A stretch of DNA of 64,000 bases from an uncultured Lachnospiraceae bacterium (GTDB lineage Bacteria > Bacillota > Clostridia > Lachnospirales > Lachnospiraceae), in assembly GCA_910578645.1 (NCBI GenBank), contig CAJTQI010000001.1, forward strand, positions 434,001-498,000, given 5' to 3'. Every line of letters begins with the position of its first letter. Position 1 is the stretch's first letter. The position numbers and the translations under genes were made by a program. Positions 53,281 to 62,431 of this stretch are shown piece after piece. The notes below the pieces were generated by a model, which was not told where the DNA came from, searched no databases, and worked only from the letters and a program-made list of their open reading frames with translations.

Positions 53281-54480
53281 ATGAATGTATTGGTTATTAA
53301 CTGTGGTTCTTCTTCCTTAAAGTATCAGCTCATTAACAGTGAGTCGGAAGAGGTGTTGGCGAAGGGACTGTGCGAAAGAATCGGGATTGACGGCAGTGCG
53401 ATTGCCCATCAGCCTGCAGGTGGGAAGAAGGTAAAGACTGAAGTGGCTCTGCCCAACCACACGGCAGCGGTGAAATATGTGATAGAGAAATTGACCGACC
53501 CGGAAGTTGGCGTTATCAAGTCTCTCGATGAGATTGATGCGGTGGGACACCGTATTGTACATGGCGGCGAGAAATTTGCCACATCGGTGGTGTTGGATGA
53601 TGAGGTGATTGCGGCGATTGAGCAGTGCAATGACTTAGCGCCGCTTCACAACCCGGCGAACCTGATTGGTATCAATTCCTGTAAGGAGATTATGCCGGGC
53701 GTGCCTATGGTTGGCGTTTTTGACACGGCGTTCCACCAGACTATGCCCAAGAAAGCATATCTGTATGGCCTTCCGTTGTCTTATTATGAGGACTATAAAG
53801 TACGCCGCTACGGATTCCATGGCACCAGCCATGATTTTGTATCAAAACGTGCGGCGCAGATTCTTGGCAAAGATGTAAAAGAGTTGAAGATTATCGTATG
53901 CCATTTGGGCAATGGCGCTTCCGTGTCGGCAGTGAAGTATGGCGAGTCGGTGGATACATCCATGGGACTGACACCCCTTGAAGGATTGATTATGGGTACA
54001 AGGTCGGGAGATTTAGACCCGGCAATCATTACCTTTGTTGCGGATAAAGAGGGCGTCGGCGCAGAACAGGTAATCGATGTATGCAATAAGAAATCCGGCG
54101 TGCTCGGTTTATCCGGCGGCGTATCCAGTGATTTCCGTGACTTGGCAGAGGCAAGCGCCAAAGGCAATGAGGCGGCTGCGACTACCCTGGAAACTTATGC
54201 ATATCGTGTGGGCAAGTATATCGGCGCCTATGCGGCGGCAATGAATGGCGTGGACGTCATCGTGTTTACGGCAGGCGTAGGAGAGAATAACGCCGAGGTA
54301 AGGACGTTAATCGGCCAGTATATCGGTTTCTTAGGAACGAATATCGACCCGGAGAAGAATAAACTGCGCGGCGAGGAAGTGATTCTTTCCGATGCGGACG
54401 CCAAGGTTACCGTTATGGTAGTTCCTACCAATGAAGAACTTGCGATTGCAAGGGAGACGGTGCGGTTAGTGGAGGCGTAG
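53281..54480 (+). CDS. ackA: Acetate kinase
   Basis: A 399-aa enzyme of normal length. Starts 'MNVLVINCGSSSLKYQL' (acetokinase signature 1), with 'VGHRIVHGGEKF', 'GVFDTAFHQTMP', 'RYGFHGTSHDFV', 'HLGNGASVSAV' and 'FTAGVGENN' at the expected places. It converts acetyl phosphate and ADP to acetate and ATP, the main ATP-yielding step of fermentation. The partner pta is not adjacent; proS lies upstream. GGAGG is six bases ahead of ATG. Confidence 0.97.
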   Translation: MNVLVINCGSSSLKYQLINSESEEVLAKGLCERIGIDGSAIAHQPAGGKKVKTEVALPNHTAAVKYVIEKLTDPEVGVIKSLDEIDAVGHRIVHGGEKFATSVVLDDEVIAAIEQCNDLAPLHNPANLIGINSCKEIMPGVPMVGVFDTAFHQTMPKKAYLYGLPLSYYEDYKVRRYGFHGTSHDFVSKRAAQILGKDVKELKIIVCHLGNGASVSAVKYGESVDTSMGLTPLEGLIMGTRSGDLDPAIITFVADKEGVGAEQVIDVCNKKSGVLGLSGGVSSDFRDLAEASAKGNEAAATTLETYAYRVGKYIGAYAAAMNGVDVIVFTAGVGENNAEVRTLIGQYIGFLGTNIDPEKNKLRGEEVILSDADAKVTVMVVPTNEELAIARETVRLVEA

Positions 54481-54488
54481 AGGTTTCA

Positions 54489-54538
54489 ATGTGCAGATGC
54501 ATGACCCGCTTTCGGGGAAAGGCAGGTTCTTTGCACAT
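54489..54538 (+). other. Imperfect stem-loop after ackA
   Basis: ATGTGCA (54489-54495) pairs with TGCACAT (54532-54538), with an inner CCCG/CGGGG-type stem. There is no T-run, so this is only a weak terminator candidate. Confidence 0.35.
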
Positions 54539-54566
54539 CAGTTAAAAAGGTGCGTGGTAAATAACT

Positions 54567-55016
54567 ATGTCGAAAAAAAGACGAAAAAAGAATAGAGGAA
54601 TAGGAAAAATAGTTTTTCTATGCCTTTTGATTGCGGTGTGCGCAGTCGTCTTGTATGGGCTGGTAAAAGGCTCCTTTGCGGACGGGGTGAAGTCTGCGGT
54701 GACAAGGAAGGTGACTGAGACGGTCATGGAGCAGGCTGTCCAGAAAGCCTTGGAAAGTGCAGGGGAGCCCGAGGCAGCCGCGAAAGCGAAAGAAATCATA
54801 AATAATATGGATGAGGGTGATAAAAAGGATGCGACGGCAATTATTGAAAAATATGCCGACAGCGATACCCTGTCCGATGTTATGGAAATAGTAGGCGATG
54901 GCATTGACAGCGAGTCTATCGCCCGGGTTCAGCAGTATTTGCAGGAGAGTGTATCCGACGAAGATATACAGAAACTGCAGGAGCTATATGAAAAATATAG
55001 TAGTGAGGTGCCTTAG
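54567..55016 (+). CDS. Single-pass membrane protein of unknown function
   Basis: A 149-aa protein: very basic N-terminus ('MSKKRRKKNRGIGK'), one membrane helix (about 14-33) and an acidic, mostly helical outer part ('ATAIIEKYADSDTLSDVMEI'). The positive-inside rule places the C-terminus outside. No family recognised. It lies between ackA and the GH42 gene and ends four bases before the latter, so co-transcription with it is likely. Confidence 0.7.
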   Translation: MSKKRRKKNRGIGKIVFLCLLIAVCAVVLYGLVKGSFADGVKSAVTRKVTETVMEQAVQKALESAGEPEAAAKAKEIINNMDEGDKKDATAIIEKYADSDTLSDVMEIVGDGIDSESIARVQQYLQESVSDEDIQKLQELYEKYSSEVP

Positions 55017-55020
55017 GCTT

Positions 55021-57075
55021 ATGGAAATATTAAACAGAAAAAGATTTGTGCTTGGTACTTGTTATTATCCGGAACATTGGAAAGAAGAAATGTGGAAGGA
55101 AGACTTGGAGAGGATGCTTGCCACAGGGATTGAGGTAATCCGTGTGGCAGAGTTTGCTTGGAGTAAGATAGAGCCCACGGAAGGAAACTTTACGTATGAG
55201 TTTTTTGACCACTTTTTAGATGTGGTGGAAGAGACGCAGATGAAGGTTATTTTCTGTACGCCCAGCGCGACGCCTCCTGCATGGCTTACGGACAAATATC
55301 CGGAAGTATTAAACGTGTCCAAAGAAGGGCTCGTATACCGGCACGGACAGAGACGCCATTATAATTATAATTCGCCTGTTTATCAGCGATTTTGCGCGCG
55401 GATTACGGAGAAATCGGCGGCCCGTTATGCCGGAAGGAAATGCATCATCGGGTGGCAGATTGACAATGAGATTAACTGTGAGAAAAACGAGTTTTATTCG
55501 GAAAGCGATACGGTGGCTTTCAGAAAATTTTTGCAGGATAAGTATGGGACACTGGATAAATTAAACGATGCCTGGGGAACGGTATTTTGGAACCAGACGT
55601 ACACGGCATGGGAGGAAATATATGTTCCCCGGCTCACCTACGCAGACTCTACCAATCCCCATGAAGTGTTGGATTATACAAGATTTGTTTCGGCCAGCGC
55701 GCGAGGATTTGCGAAACTTCAAAGCGATATTCTTAGGAGATATGTAAAACCCGGTGATTTTATCACCACAAATGGCATTTTCGAGAATCTGGACAATCAT
55801 GCCATGACGGAAGAGAGCCTGGATTTTATGACCTACGATTCGTATCCGAATTTTGCTTATATGGTCCATACATATGACGAAGCAGACGCCATGAAGGACA
55901 GGAAATGGAGCCGGAATTTGGCGGAGGTGCGCTCAATTTCCCCTATATTCGGGATTATGGAACAGCAGTCCGGTGCAAATGGATGGAACACCGGCATGGC
56001 AGCGCCTACGCCCAGGCCGGGGCAGCTTACACTTTGGACAATGCAGTCTATTGCCCACGGCGCAGATTTTGTCAGCTATTTCAGATGGAGGACATGTACT
56101 TTCGGGACAGAGATATATTGGCATGGCATTCTGGATTATTCCGGAAGGGAAAACAGAAGAATCCGAGAAGTGAAACAGGTATATGAAAGACTGCAAAACA
56201 TACAAGAGGTTTCCGGGAGTTACTATGAGGCAACAGTCGGTATCTTATGTGATTATGACAATTTGTGGGATGCAAACCTGGACGTATGGCACAGCAGCGT
56301 GGAAAAAGTAAGTAAGAGTGCGCTTTTCCAGGCGATGCAGCACAACCACACGCCCTTTGATTATGTATATCTGACAGAAGCAAAAAGGGCGGAGGATTTA
56401 CAGAAATACAAAGTACTTTTCTATCCTCATGCCACCATCATGAGTGAGGAACGCGCCCGTCTGTTGGAAGAGTATGTAGCAGAAGGCGGTATATTGGTGG
56501 TTGGATGCAGGAGCGGTTACAAGGATATGCATGGGAAATGTGTGACGGCGCACTTGCCGGGGCTGTTGGCGGATGTGACAGGTACGGATATCCCGGAATA
56601 TTCTTTTATCGCACCGGATGCCGGGGATGTAACCATCGACTGGGCAGGCACACAGATGAGGGCGCAGGTGTTTGCCGACCTGTTGGAGCCTTTGTCGCAG
56701 GACGCGTGTGTGGAAGCTGTCTATACTTCCGATTACTATGCAGGAAGCGGGGCCTTAATCAGCCATCCTTACAAAAAGGGTAAAGCCTATTATTACGGGA
56801 CAGCCTTTGATGAACAGGCGGCAGGCGTTTTCTTGCAGAAACTGGGGGCAGCGGAGCCCTATAAGAACATTCTTACCTTACCTGAGACATGTGAGATTGC
56901 CGTCCGTGTCAAGGAAAACAGGAGATATATGTTTATCTTAAATTACAGCAAAGAGCCTGCGGACATTGTGTTTTTGCAAGAAGTAGTTGATTTGGAAAGC
57001 AAAGAGGCTGTCTGCGGTAACAAGGTATTAGAAGGATATGGCGTTATGGTTGTAAGTTTAGAAGAAAAAGTATAA
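55021..57075 (+). CDS. GH42 family beta-galactosidase
   Basis: A 684-aa glycoside hydrolase of usual length. The N-terminal TIM barrel carries the acid/base Glu in 'WQIDNEINC' (about residue 150) and the nucleophile Glu in 'FGIMEQQSG' (about 314). 'CYYPEHW' near the start and 'RVAEFAWSKIEP' are typical for GH42. The central trimerisation domain and small C-terminal beta domain are present. There is no signal peptide, so it acts inside on short galactosides imported by the cell. ATG at 55021 is used; the longer frame starting 54898 overlaps the membrane protein gene and is spurious. Only a weak ribosome binding site is seen. Confidence 0.93.
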   Translation: MEILNRKRFVLGTCYYPEHWKEEMWKEDLERMLATGIEVIRVAEFAWSKIEPTEGNFTYEFFDHFLDVVEETQMKVIFCTPSATPPAWLTDKYPEVLNVSKEGLVYRHGQRRHYNYNSPVYQRFCARITEKSAARYAGRKCIIGWQIDNEINCEKNEFYSESDTVAFRKFLQDKYGTLDKLNDAWGTVFWNQTYTAWEEIYVPRLTYADSTNPHEVLDYTRFVSASARGFAKLQSDILRRYVKPGDFITTNGIFENLDNHAMTEESLDFMTYDSYPNFAYMVHTYDEADAMKDRKWSRNLAEVRSISPIFGIMEQQSGANGWNTGMAAPTPRPGQLTLWTMQSIAHGADFVSYFRWRTCTFGTEIYWHGILDYSGRENRRIREVKQVYERLQNIQEVSGSYYEATVGILCDYDNLWDANLDVWHSSVEKVSKSALFQAMQHNHTPFDYVYLTEAKRAEDLQKYKVLFYPHATIMSEERARLLEEYVAEGGILVVGCRSGYKDMHGKCVTAHLPGLLADVTGTDIPEYSFIAPDAGDVTIDWAGTQMRAQVFADLLEPLSQDACVEAVYTSDYYAGSGALISHPYKKGKAYYYGTAFDEQAAGVFLQKLGAAEPYKNILTLPETCEIAVRVKENRRYMFILNYSKEPADIVFLQEVVDLESKEAVCGNKVLEGYGVMVVSLEEKV

Positions 57076-57123
57076 TTGACGGCATTTGGTATTCGTTCAA
57101 TTGAGTATAGGGTCAGTCATATG

Positions 57124-57164
57124 GAGCTGTTGCAAAATACTATTTTGTGACAGCTCTATTTTTT
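57124..57164 (+). terminator. Rho-independent terminator after GH42 gene
   Basis: GAGCTGTTGCAAAATA pairs with TTTTGTGACAGCTC (ending 57156), followed by TATTTTTT. Strong stem and T-run. Confidence 0.9.
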
Positions 57165-57227
57165 GTGCGGGTTATGGGCTATTTGCTCTATCTTTATACA
57201 CGTCACACTTAGCTCAAAGCAAAAAGG

Positions 57228-57287
57228 TTGACATACGTATACCAATATTGTATTATGACATAAAGGTAAACTAATGTATACCAATAT
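57228..57287 (+). promoter_or_regulatory. blaI-like promoter with two direct-repeat operator candidates
   Basis: TTGACA (57228-57233), 17-base spacer, TATTAT (57251-57256). The 12-base sequence GTATACCAATAT occurs inside the spacer (57237-57248) and again 39 bases later (57276-57287). The first is part of the near-palindrome TACCAATATTGTA. Both are candidate binding sites for the BlaI-type repressor encoded downstream. Confidence 0.7.
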
Positions 57288-57302
57288 ATGGAATACACAG
57301 TT

Positions 57303-57435
57303 GTGAGCGCAGGAAAGGGGTGGCGGACGTAGTGTGAAAAATCCATATGCGGAAGATTTTTCACACGAGAGATTTGTGTCTGCGCTCACTTGACACAAAC
57401 TCGTTACATGCGCTGTCTCAACAAAAGTTGAGACA
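57303..57435 (+). other. Highly structured leader between promoter and blaI-like gene
   Basis: Nested hairpins: GTGAGCGCAG (57303-57312) with CTGCGCTCAC (57380-57389), enclosing GTGTGAAAAATC (57332-57343) with GATTTTTCACAC (57355-57366). An alternative stem pairs TTTGTGTC (57373-57380) with GACACAAA (57392-57399), competing with the outer one. A third hairpin, TGTCTCAAC-aaaa-GTTGAGACA, spans 57414-57435. It could be a mobile palindrome or a folded regulatory leader. No gene is present in 57076-57461 apart from these elements. Confidence 0.65.
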
Positions 57436-57461
57436 AAACATGCGCGGAAATGGAGATTATT

Positions 57462-57845
57462 ATGGTTAATTTGTCAGACGGAGAGTGGAAGATTATGAAC
57501 AGATTATGGGAGAGCAGGGGGAGTACAATCACGGAGCTTACAGTAGATTTGCAGCATGAGACGGGTTGGGACAAACACATTATTATCACAATGCTCAACC
57601 GTATGGAGAAGAAAGGAGCCATAGCCTACATAAAAGAAGGGAGAGCCAAGGTCTTCTATCCCATTGTATCCCGCAGCGAAGTGTCTATGCAGGAGACATG
57701 GGGGTTTCTAAAGAAAGTGTACAGAGGAAGTCTGGGTATGATGGTCAATGCAATGGTGGAAGATAAGGCATTGTCCGGGGAGGAAATCCAGGAGCTGTAT
57801 GATATTCTGGAACGGGCAAAAGATAAGAAACATGAGGGAGAATGA
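57462..57845 (+). CDS. BlaI/MecI-family transcriptional repressor
   Basis: A 127-aa winged-helix repressor ('LSDGEWKIMNRLWESRGSTI', 'DKHIIITMLNRMEKKGAIAY') with a helical dimerisation tail. ATG at 57462 has GGAG six bases ahead, preferred over ATG at 57450. Members bind palindromic operators and are removed by a membrane-bound M56 peptidase; the gene for one follows. Likely binds the repeats at its own promoter. Confidence 0.92.
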   Translation: MVNLSDGEWKIMNRLWESRGSTITELTVDLQHETGWDKHIIITMLNRMEKKGAIAYIKEGRAKVFYPIVSRSEVSMQETWGFLKKVYRGSLGMMVNAMVEDKALSGEEIQELYDILERAKDKKHEGE

Positions 57846-57916
57846 GAGTCCCGACAGTGGAACAATTGTGCGCAGGGTTATTGTTGAATCTGTGGCGCTT
57901 TGGAATGGAGGAATAC

Positions 57917-60151
57917 ATGAAAGAAATTATGATTACGTCTTCGGTTTTGATTGTGTGTATGATGTTGATACGCCTAGTTTTTCAGGGGAAAATCAGCAGC
58001 AGACTACAGTATGCCTTATGGCTTTTAGTGGCCTTGCGGCTTGTCATACCGTCTTCGGCACAGATTGGGATGGCAGTGGGCTCCGTGAAGGAATTTCGTG
58101 CCATGGATTTAGTAAAACTGTGGGAAGAAGAAACAGGTGACGTGGAGAAAAAGTTGGAAGATGCAATTCCGTTTACGGTTTCTCTTAATGGTCCGGTAGG
58201 GAATTTGGTGGCGAGGTGGATTCTACAGGAAGATTTAGGGCTCGCAGATGCCGCAAATGGCCCTACCAGCGTGTTCCTGGCAGGACGAATTGGGATGAGC
58301 CTGCTTGATGTGCTGCGGGGAATCTGGATTGGCGGTATGGTGGTGATAGCGTTTTGGATGCTTGGGACGAACATTGTATTTTGGCGTAGGCTACGTGGGG
58401 GACGCAGGGAATTTGTGTTGCCTAAAGAATTACAGACTGTGCAGATTAAGGCTTATGTGGTGGATGGACTTGTCTCGCCCTGCCTGTATGGGCTGCCGGG
58501 GCGGGAGGATGTTTATCTGACACCGGATGTTGTGGAAGATAGGGATAAGCTGCGGCATGTGCTGACCCATGAAATGTGCCATAAGAAACATGGCGATAGT
58601 TTCTGGTCACTGTTGCGGTGTATGTTGTTATGTGTATATTGGGTAAACCCCTTTGTGTGGGCAGCGGCAGTTTTGTCTAAGAGGGACTGTGAGCTTGCCT
58701 GTGACGAGGCGGTGCTTTTGATGTTAGGAGAAGAAGAAAGGATTCCCTATGGCGAGACGCTTGTGTCCATCATCACACACAAGAGAAAATTGTCCGGTAT
58801 CGTCTGTATGGCCACCACCATGGCAGAGAGCGGTAAGAGTGTGAAGGAGCGGGTCCGCAAGATTGCGGAGAAACCGAAGGTATTAGGAGCGGCAGTGGCA
58901 GCGGTGCTTTTATTGGTTGCGGCAGCATCGGTGTTTGTGTTTACAAGGAATCCACAGCCCGTCAGAAAAACGTGGGAAGAAGGGGAACTGACGGTTGAGG
59001 CAGGCGATATGCAAGTGACGCTGCCGGAGACGATAGCCAAAATAAGCAACTATTATATCGAAGAGGGCAGTGATGACTTGGTAGTGTGCCAGAAGGTTTC
59101 CGGGAAAGAAGTGGGAAGGTTCAGCGTTCTCTCCTACGGAACGGCGGTGACGTTGATGGAGGAAGGAAGAGAGGTTGTTCCTCTTGGGGATTATGGGCAG
59201 AATCCGAATTTAAAACAGTATATGGCCTTTTTGTATGATGGTTTCATGTATAGTGTGCCGTCGGAGAAGACACAGCATACTTATACACCCAACGATTCTG
59301 ATTCCGTGACAGAGCATCATTATACACAAGAAGATAGTTTGGAGGGGATACCGGGCACGGACAGTAACGACGACGATACGACCTATGTGATTGAGGACGA
59401 GTCGTGGGAAGTTTTACCCTTGGAAGAGGAATCACAGGACTATCTTCCCAATGAAGAGATAATTACCACCGTCACACACACGTCAGGCAACCCGGCAGAC
59501 AAATGCTATCTTTATGTGAAAGGGGACTACTCCGGTGTAAAAGAGCAATATCTGGAGGAAATGGAATATATTAACGGGGAATTAAATAGTATAGCTGACC
59601 GGGTAGTTGTCATCAGTATTAACCAGACGGCCCGTAAAGAGATATTTGCATCCCTGGCGGAGAACAGGACAGAGTATTTAGGCGACGCATCCAAGGTTTC
59701 CGCACTGGTGATGGCGTTGCCCTGCCCGGAAGGGGTGGCATACCGGGATATGGCGCTTGACACGGGGGAGGACGCTCCCCTTACTTTAGAAATTCATTAT
59801 GACGTGGTGGAAGAAGATATGGCGGATATAGATGCCGATATGACTTTTTTCAACGCAGTTATGCTTTTTGCCACGGTTAAGAACCTGGAAGAGTGCGATT
59901 TTTCTGTGGATGGCAGTGAAGGTACGGTTTACAATGAAACGGAAGTTACAAAAGAGACTGCACCGGAAGGAGAGAGTCAAGGAATGCTATGGCATTATGA
60001 GAATATAAGAACCACGAACATCCATTATACAAGGACGGACTTGGAAGAAATATTTGGGGAACTCTGGCTGGATGAAGCGGCAGAAGAAGATGGAAATTAT
60101 GTGGCCTGGATTGAAGACTTGTATGGACGGGTGATGGAATATTTGAAGTAA
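57917..60151 (+). CDS. BlaR1-type M56 zinc metallopeptidase sensor with a non-penicillin-binding outer domain
   Basis: About 744 aa. Membrane helices in the first 180 residues enclose the zinc protease motif H-E-x-x-H (His218-Glu-Met-Cys-His222), with the third zinc ligand in 'ELACDEAVLL'. Another membrane helix (about 321-342) leads to a ~400-residue outer domain rich in Glu, Thr and Asp ('KCYLYVKGDYSG'). No Ser-x-x-Lys transpeptidase motif is seen, so the signal is unlikely to be a beta-lactam. ATG at 57917 has GGAGG five bases ahead; an ATG at 57842, overlapping the blaI-like stop, is an alternative. It should cleave or trigger loss of the repressor on sensing an outside signal. Confidence 0.85.
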   Translation: MKEIMITSSVLIVCMMLIRLVFQGKISSRLQYALWLLVALRLVIPSSAQIGMAVGSVKEFRAMDLVKLWEEETGDVEKKLEDAIPFTVSLNGPVGNLVARWILQEDLGLADAANGPTSVFLAGRIGMSLLDVLRGIWIGGMVVIAFWMLGTNIVFWRRLRGGRREFVLPKELQTVQIKAYVVDGLVSPCLYGLPGREDVYLTPDVVEDRDKLRHVLTHEMCHKKHGDSFWSLLRCMLLCVYWVNPFVWAAAVLSKRDCELACDEAVLLMLGEEERIPYGETLVSIITHKRKLSGIVCMATTMAESGKSVKERVRKIAEKPKVLGAAVAAVLLLVAAASVFVFTRNPQPVRKTWEEGELTVEAGDMQVTLPETIAKISNYYIEEGSDDLVVCQKVSGKEVGRFSVLSYGTAVTLMEEGREVVPLGDYGQNPNLKQYMAFLYDGFMYSVPSEKTQHTYTPNDSDSVTEHHYTQEDSLEGIPGTDSNDDDTTYVIEDESWEVLPLEEESQDYLPNEEIITTVTHTSGNPADKCYLYVKGDYSGVKEQYLEEMEYINGELNSIADRVVVISINQTARKEIFASLAENRTEYLGDASKVSALVMALPCPEGVAYRDMALDTGEDAPLTLEIHYDVVEEDMADIDADMTFFNAVMLFATVKNLEECDFSVDGSEGTVYNETEVTKETAPEGESQGMLWHYENIRTTNIHYTRTDLEEIFGELWLDEAAEEDGNYVAWIEDLYGRVMEYLK

Positions 60152-60248
60152 AAAAAGATTTTTATAAAAAATTAAGATTTTTTGAAACTTTTTCTTAACT
60201 TGTTGTCTCTAATATATAAAGTGGTGTACTAATCATGATAGTACGCTG

Positions 60249-60362
60249 ATTCACATATTGGTAGGCAGTAAATACTCCGCCTTTCTGGGGCGCTGCAAGC
60301 TTGATGCTCCATTACTTACAGCGGAGTTTGACTGTACTATTACATATGTGAAAATGAATCGG
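60249..60362. repeat. 114-bp palindromic intergenic element related to the dispersed repeat
   Basis: GATTCACATAT at the left pairs with CATATGTGAAAATGAATC at the right, and TACTCCGC (60273-60280) pairs with GCGGAGT (60321-60327). Its inner part 'TTACTTACAGCGGAG...TTGACT' resembles 'TTGCTTGCAGCGGGG...TTGACT' in the copy at 51670-51770. No gene occurs in 60152-60419 apart from this element. Confidence 0.6.
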
Positions 60363-60419
60363 TGAGCGCGTTGGCACACAAATGCTTGGAAGCAGAAGCT
60401 ATTTAGATGATGGGAAGAG

Positions 60420-61712
60420 ATGCAAAAGAGGGGAAAACAAGTGGGACAGGCAGAAAGAAACAGGCAGGATGTAAGGTATAGGGATGTAGAACTGGAATTA
60501 TGGGAACTTGACGCGGAAGAAGAATATGGCGGCAGGAGCCGTAGAGGGGGCAGGGCAGGTGCAGACAACAGCGCGCGCAGGGCCCAAGGCAGAAACGGCG
60601 GCAGTATGCGCCGGGCGGACAATGTAAACCGCAGACAACGGACGGACAGGCAAGAGTATGCACGTGGCACAGAACGCGTACGCAAAAGCGCTATGGAAGG
60701 TGAAGCGCGCAGAGGGCAGAGCCGTGTACGTCCAAGAAACGACGGTGCATATGGGGAGAGCAGAGGTTATAGGAAAGACGACAGGAACCGTGCAGCCCGG
60801 AACAGGACATATGCAGGTGAGCCTAATATTATGCTGTATGAGAAGCGACAGGCTCGCGGGCGGTATGGTCAGACGAAAACCAGACATACTGAACATGAAT
60901 TGCAAATACAGAATATCAGGAGATATCAGGGAGGCGAAACAAGAAGAAGGGCAGGAACAACAAACGGACATGCAAAAGAGTTACGTTGCGCGAAAAGGCG
61001 CCGCACAAGAATGTTCAAGGTTTATCTGGCCCGAATGACGGCGGCATTGTTGGCGGTAATGTGCCTTGTGGTGATATACTATATGGTGGGCGAAATCTAT
61101 AAGATGGTCCATGATATCCGTGAAAGAAATGATAATATGGAGAAAGGGATAGTTAAGACCATATCGGAAGAGCCTGTGGAGGAAGCCGGAGGGGTTGTGG
61201 CTCCGGATATTACGAAAGATTATCTGGAGGTCAATGAGTTTTCCAGGCCCGGAACAAAACTTGGTAAAATCAATAGCATTTTCGTGCATTACACGGCAAA
61301 CCCTGGTACGTCAGCGGCACAGAACAGAAGCTATTTTGCGAATCTTGCATTGACACAGGAGAGGTCGGCGAGCGCCCATCTGATTATTGGATATGATGGA
61401 GAAGTGATACAGTGCATACCTTTTGACGAACAGGCATATGCGGTCATGACCAGAAATGAAGATTCGATATCCATTGAATGTTGTTTCGTGTCCGAGGATG
61501 GTTCTTTTACCCAGGAGACATATGATACTTTAGTACATACATTGGCATGGTTGACTGAACGCTTTGACTTGTCCACGTCAGATATTCTACGCCACTATGA
61601 CTGCGGCGGTAAGAAATGTCCGATTTATTATGTAGAGAATGAAAGTGCATGGGAGCAGCTACTGCAGGATGTGGAAGATTACAGGAGCGCTTCGCAGAGT
61701 GCGCACAAGTAG
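60420..61712 (+). CDS. Membrane-anchored N-acetylmuramoyl-L-alanine amidase (Amidase_2/PGRP fold)
   Basis: A 430-aa protein with an unusual ~200-residue, Arg/Gln/Asn-rich cytoplasmic head (many 'RRQ', 'RNR', 'GGRS' stretches), one membrane helix (about 205-226) and an outside amidase domain (about 265-420). Zinc ligands fit Amidase_2: His290 in 'FVHYTAN' and His392 in 'LRHYDCGGKKCP'. 'SAHLIIGYDGEVIQCIPFDE' is typical. It cuts the bond between muramic acid and the stem peptide during wall turnover or spore formation. The basic head may bind DNA, RNA or the division apparatus, which is a guess from composition. Confidence 0.88.
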   Translation: MQKRGKQVGQAERNRQDVRYRDVELELWELDAEEEYGGRSRRGGRAGADNSARRAQGRNGGSMRRADNVNRRQRTDRQEYARGTERVRKSAMEGEARRGQSRVRPRNDGAYGESRGYRKDDRNRAARNRTYAGEPNIMLYEKRQARGRYGQTKTRHTEHELQIQNIRRYQGGETRRRAGTTNGHAKELRCAKRRRTRMFKVYLARMTAALLAVMCLVVIYYMVGEIYKMVHDIRERNDNMEKGIVKTISEEPVEEAGGVVAPDITKDYLEVNEFSRPGTKLGKINSIFVHYTANPGTSAAQNRSYFANLALTQERSASAHLIIGYDGEVIQCIPFDEQAYAVMTRNEDSISIECCFVSEDGSFTQETYDTLVHTLAWLTERFDLSTSDILRHYDCGGKKCPIYYVENESAWEQLLQDVEDYRSASQSAHK

Positions 61713-61757
61713 ATGAAAATGATATAGAATGTAGAAGATAAAGAGACGCCGGATTAC

Positions 61758-61793
61758 GAGGCACCCTATGCAAAAAGGGTGCCTCATGTTTGT
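61758..61793 (+). terminator. Rho-independent terminator after amidase gene
   Basis: GAGGCACCC (61758-61766), 10-base loop, GGGTGCCTC (61777-61785), then ATGTTTGTTT. Strong stem, moderate T-run. Confidence 0.8.
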
Positions 61794-61927
61794 TTCGGAT
61801 TGTTAAAACTACTGTTTTGTTGGAATAAAGAACTATAAAAAACCGTGGAAAGAAACTATGTTTAATGATACAATATAAGTAACTACAGAATTATGCCAAT
61901 GCGTATCGTAAAGGACGGTGAAAGTAC

Positions 61928-62344
61928 ATGGAGGAAAGGAAAGACAAGATAGTATTAGAGCAGACTGGTGACTTGGGGAATAGGAAACATATCCTGATTA
62001 TAGACGACGATTTAAATACGTTAAAGACACTTCGGTATTATTTACAGGATACCTATAAAGTTACGGTGGTTAATTCAGGTAAAGTGGCGGTGGATTTTTT
62101 GCTAAAATATATGCCGGATTTAATTCTTTTGGATTATTTGATGCCTATGTTTAATGGGGCGGCGGTTCTTAAGATTATCAAGAGCAGGGAGGCAACCAAA
62201 GATATTCCGGTTTATTTCCTGACAGGACAGACGGACAGGGAGACGGTTATAGAATGCCTGTCGTTAAAACCTGCAGGGTATATAATTAAGCCTGTGGCTA
62301 AAGATGCTTTGCTGGCGAAAATGGAAGAAGCGTTTGGACAGTAG
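61928..62344 (+). CDS. Single-domain response-regulator receiver protein
   Basis: A 138-aa stand-alone receiver: 'ILIIDDDLNTLKTLRYYL' (acidic pocket about 24-29), phospho-acceptor Asp in 'LILLDYLMPMF' (about residue 71), conserved Lys in 'YIIKPVAKD'. It carries no output domain, so it probably shuttles phosphate or binds a partner. It is followed closely by a hybrid histidine kinase gene, a likely partner in a phosphorelay. 23 leading residues precede the receiver fold. Confidence 0.9.
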   Translation: MEERKDKIVLEQTGDLGNRKHILIIDDDLNTLKTLRYYLQDTYKVTVVNSGKVAVDFLLKYMPDLILLDYLMPMFNGAAVLKIIKSREATKDIPVYFLTGQTDRETVIECLSLKPAGYIIKPVAKDALLAKMEEAFGQ

Positions 62345-62431
62345 GAAAATGTCTTCAGTGTTCTTTGCCTTGGACATAGAAATCCGGGTGTCTGTATAGG
62401 GCAGCGCAGGGAGTGATAAAGGGGTATAGTT

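Noticed and set aside
54898..55020. Longer N-terminus for the GH42 beta-galactosidase
   Set aside because: The extension overlaps the upstream membrane protein gene in another frame and lacks family similarity; the conserved protein begins at 55021.
58893..60151. Penicillin-binding sensor domain in the BlaR1-like protein
   Set aside because: No Ser-x-x-Lys, Ser-x-Asn or Lys-Thr-Gly motif was found in the outer part, so a beta-lactam sensor role is not supported.
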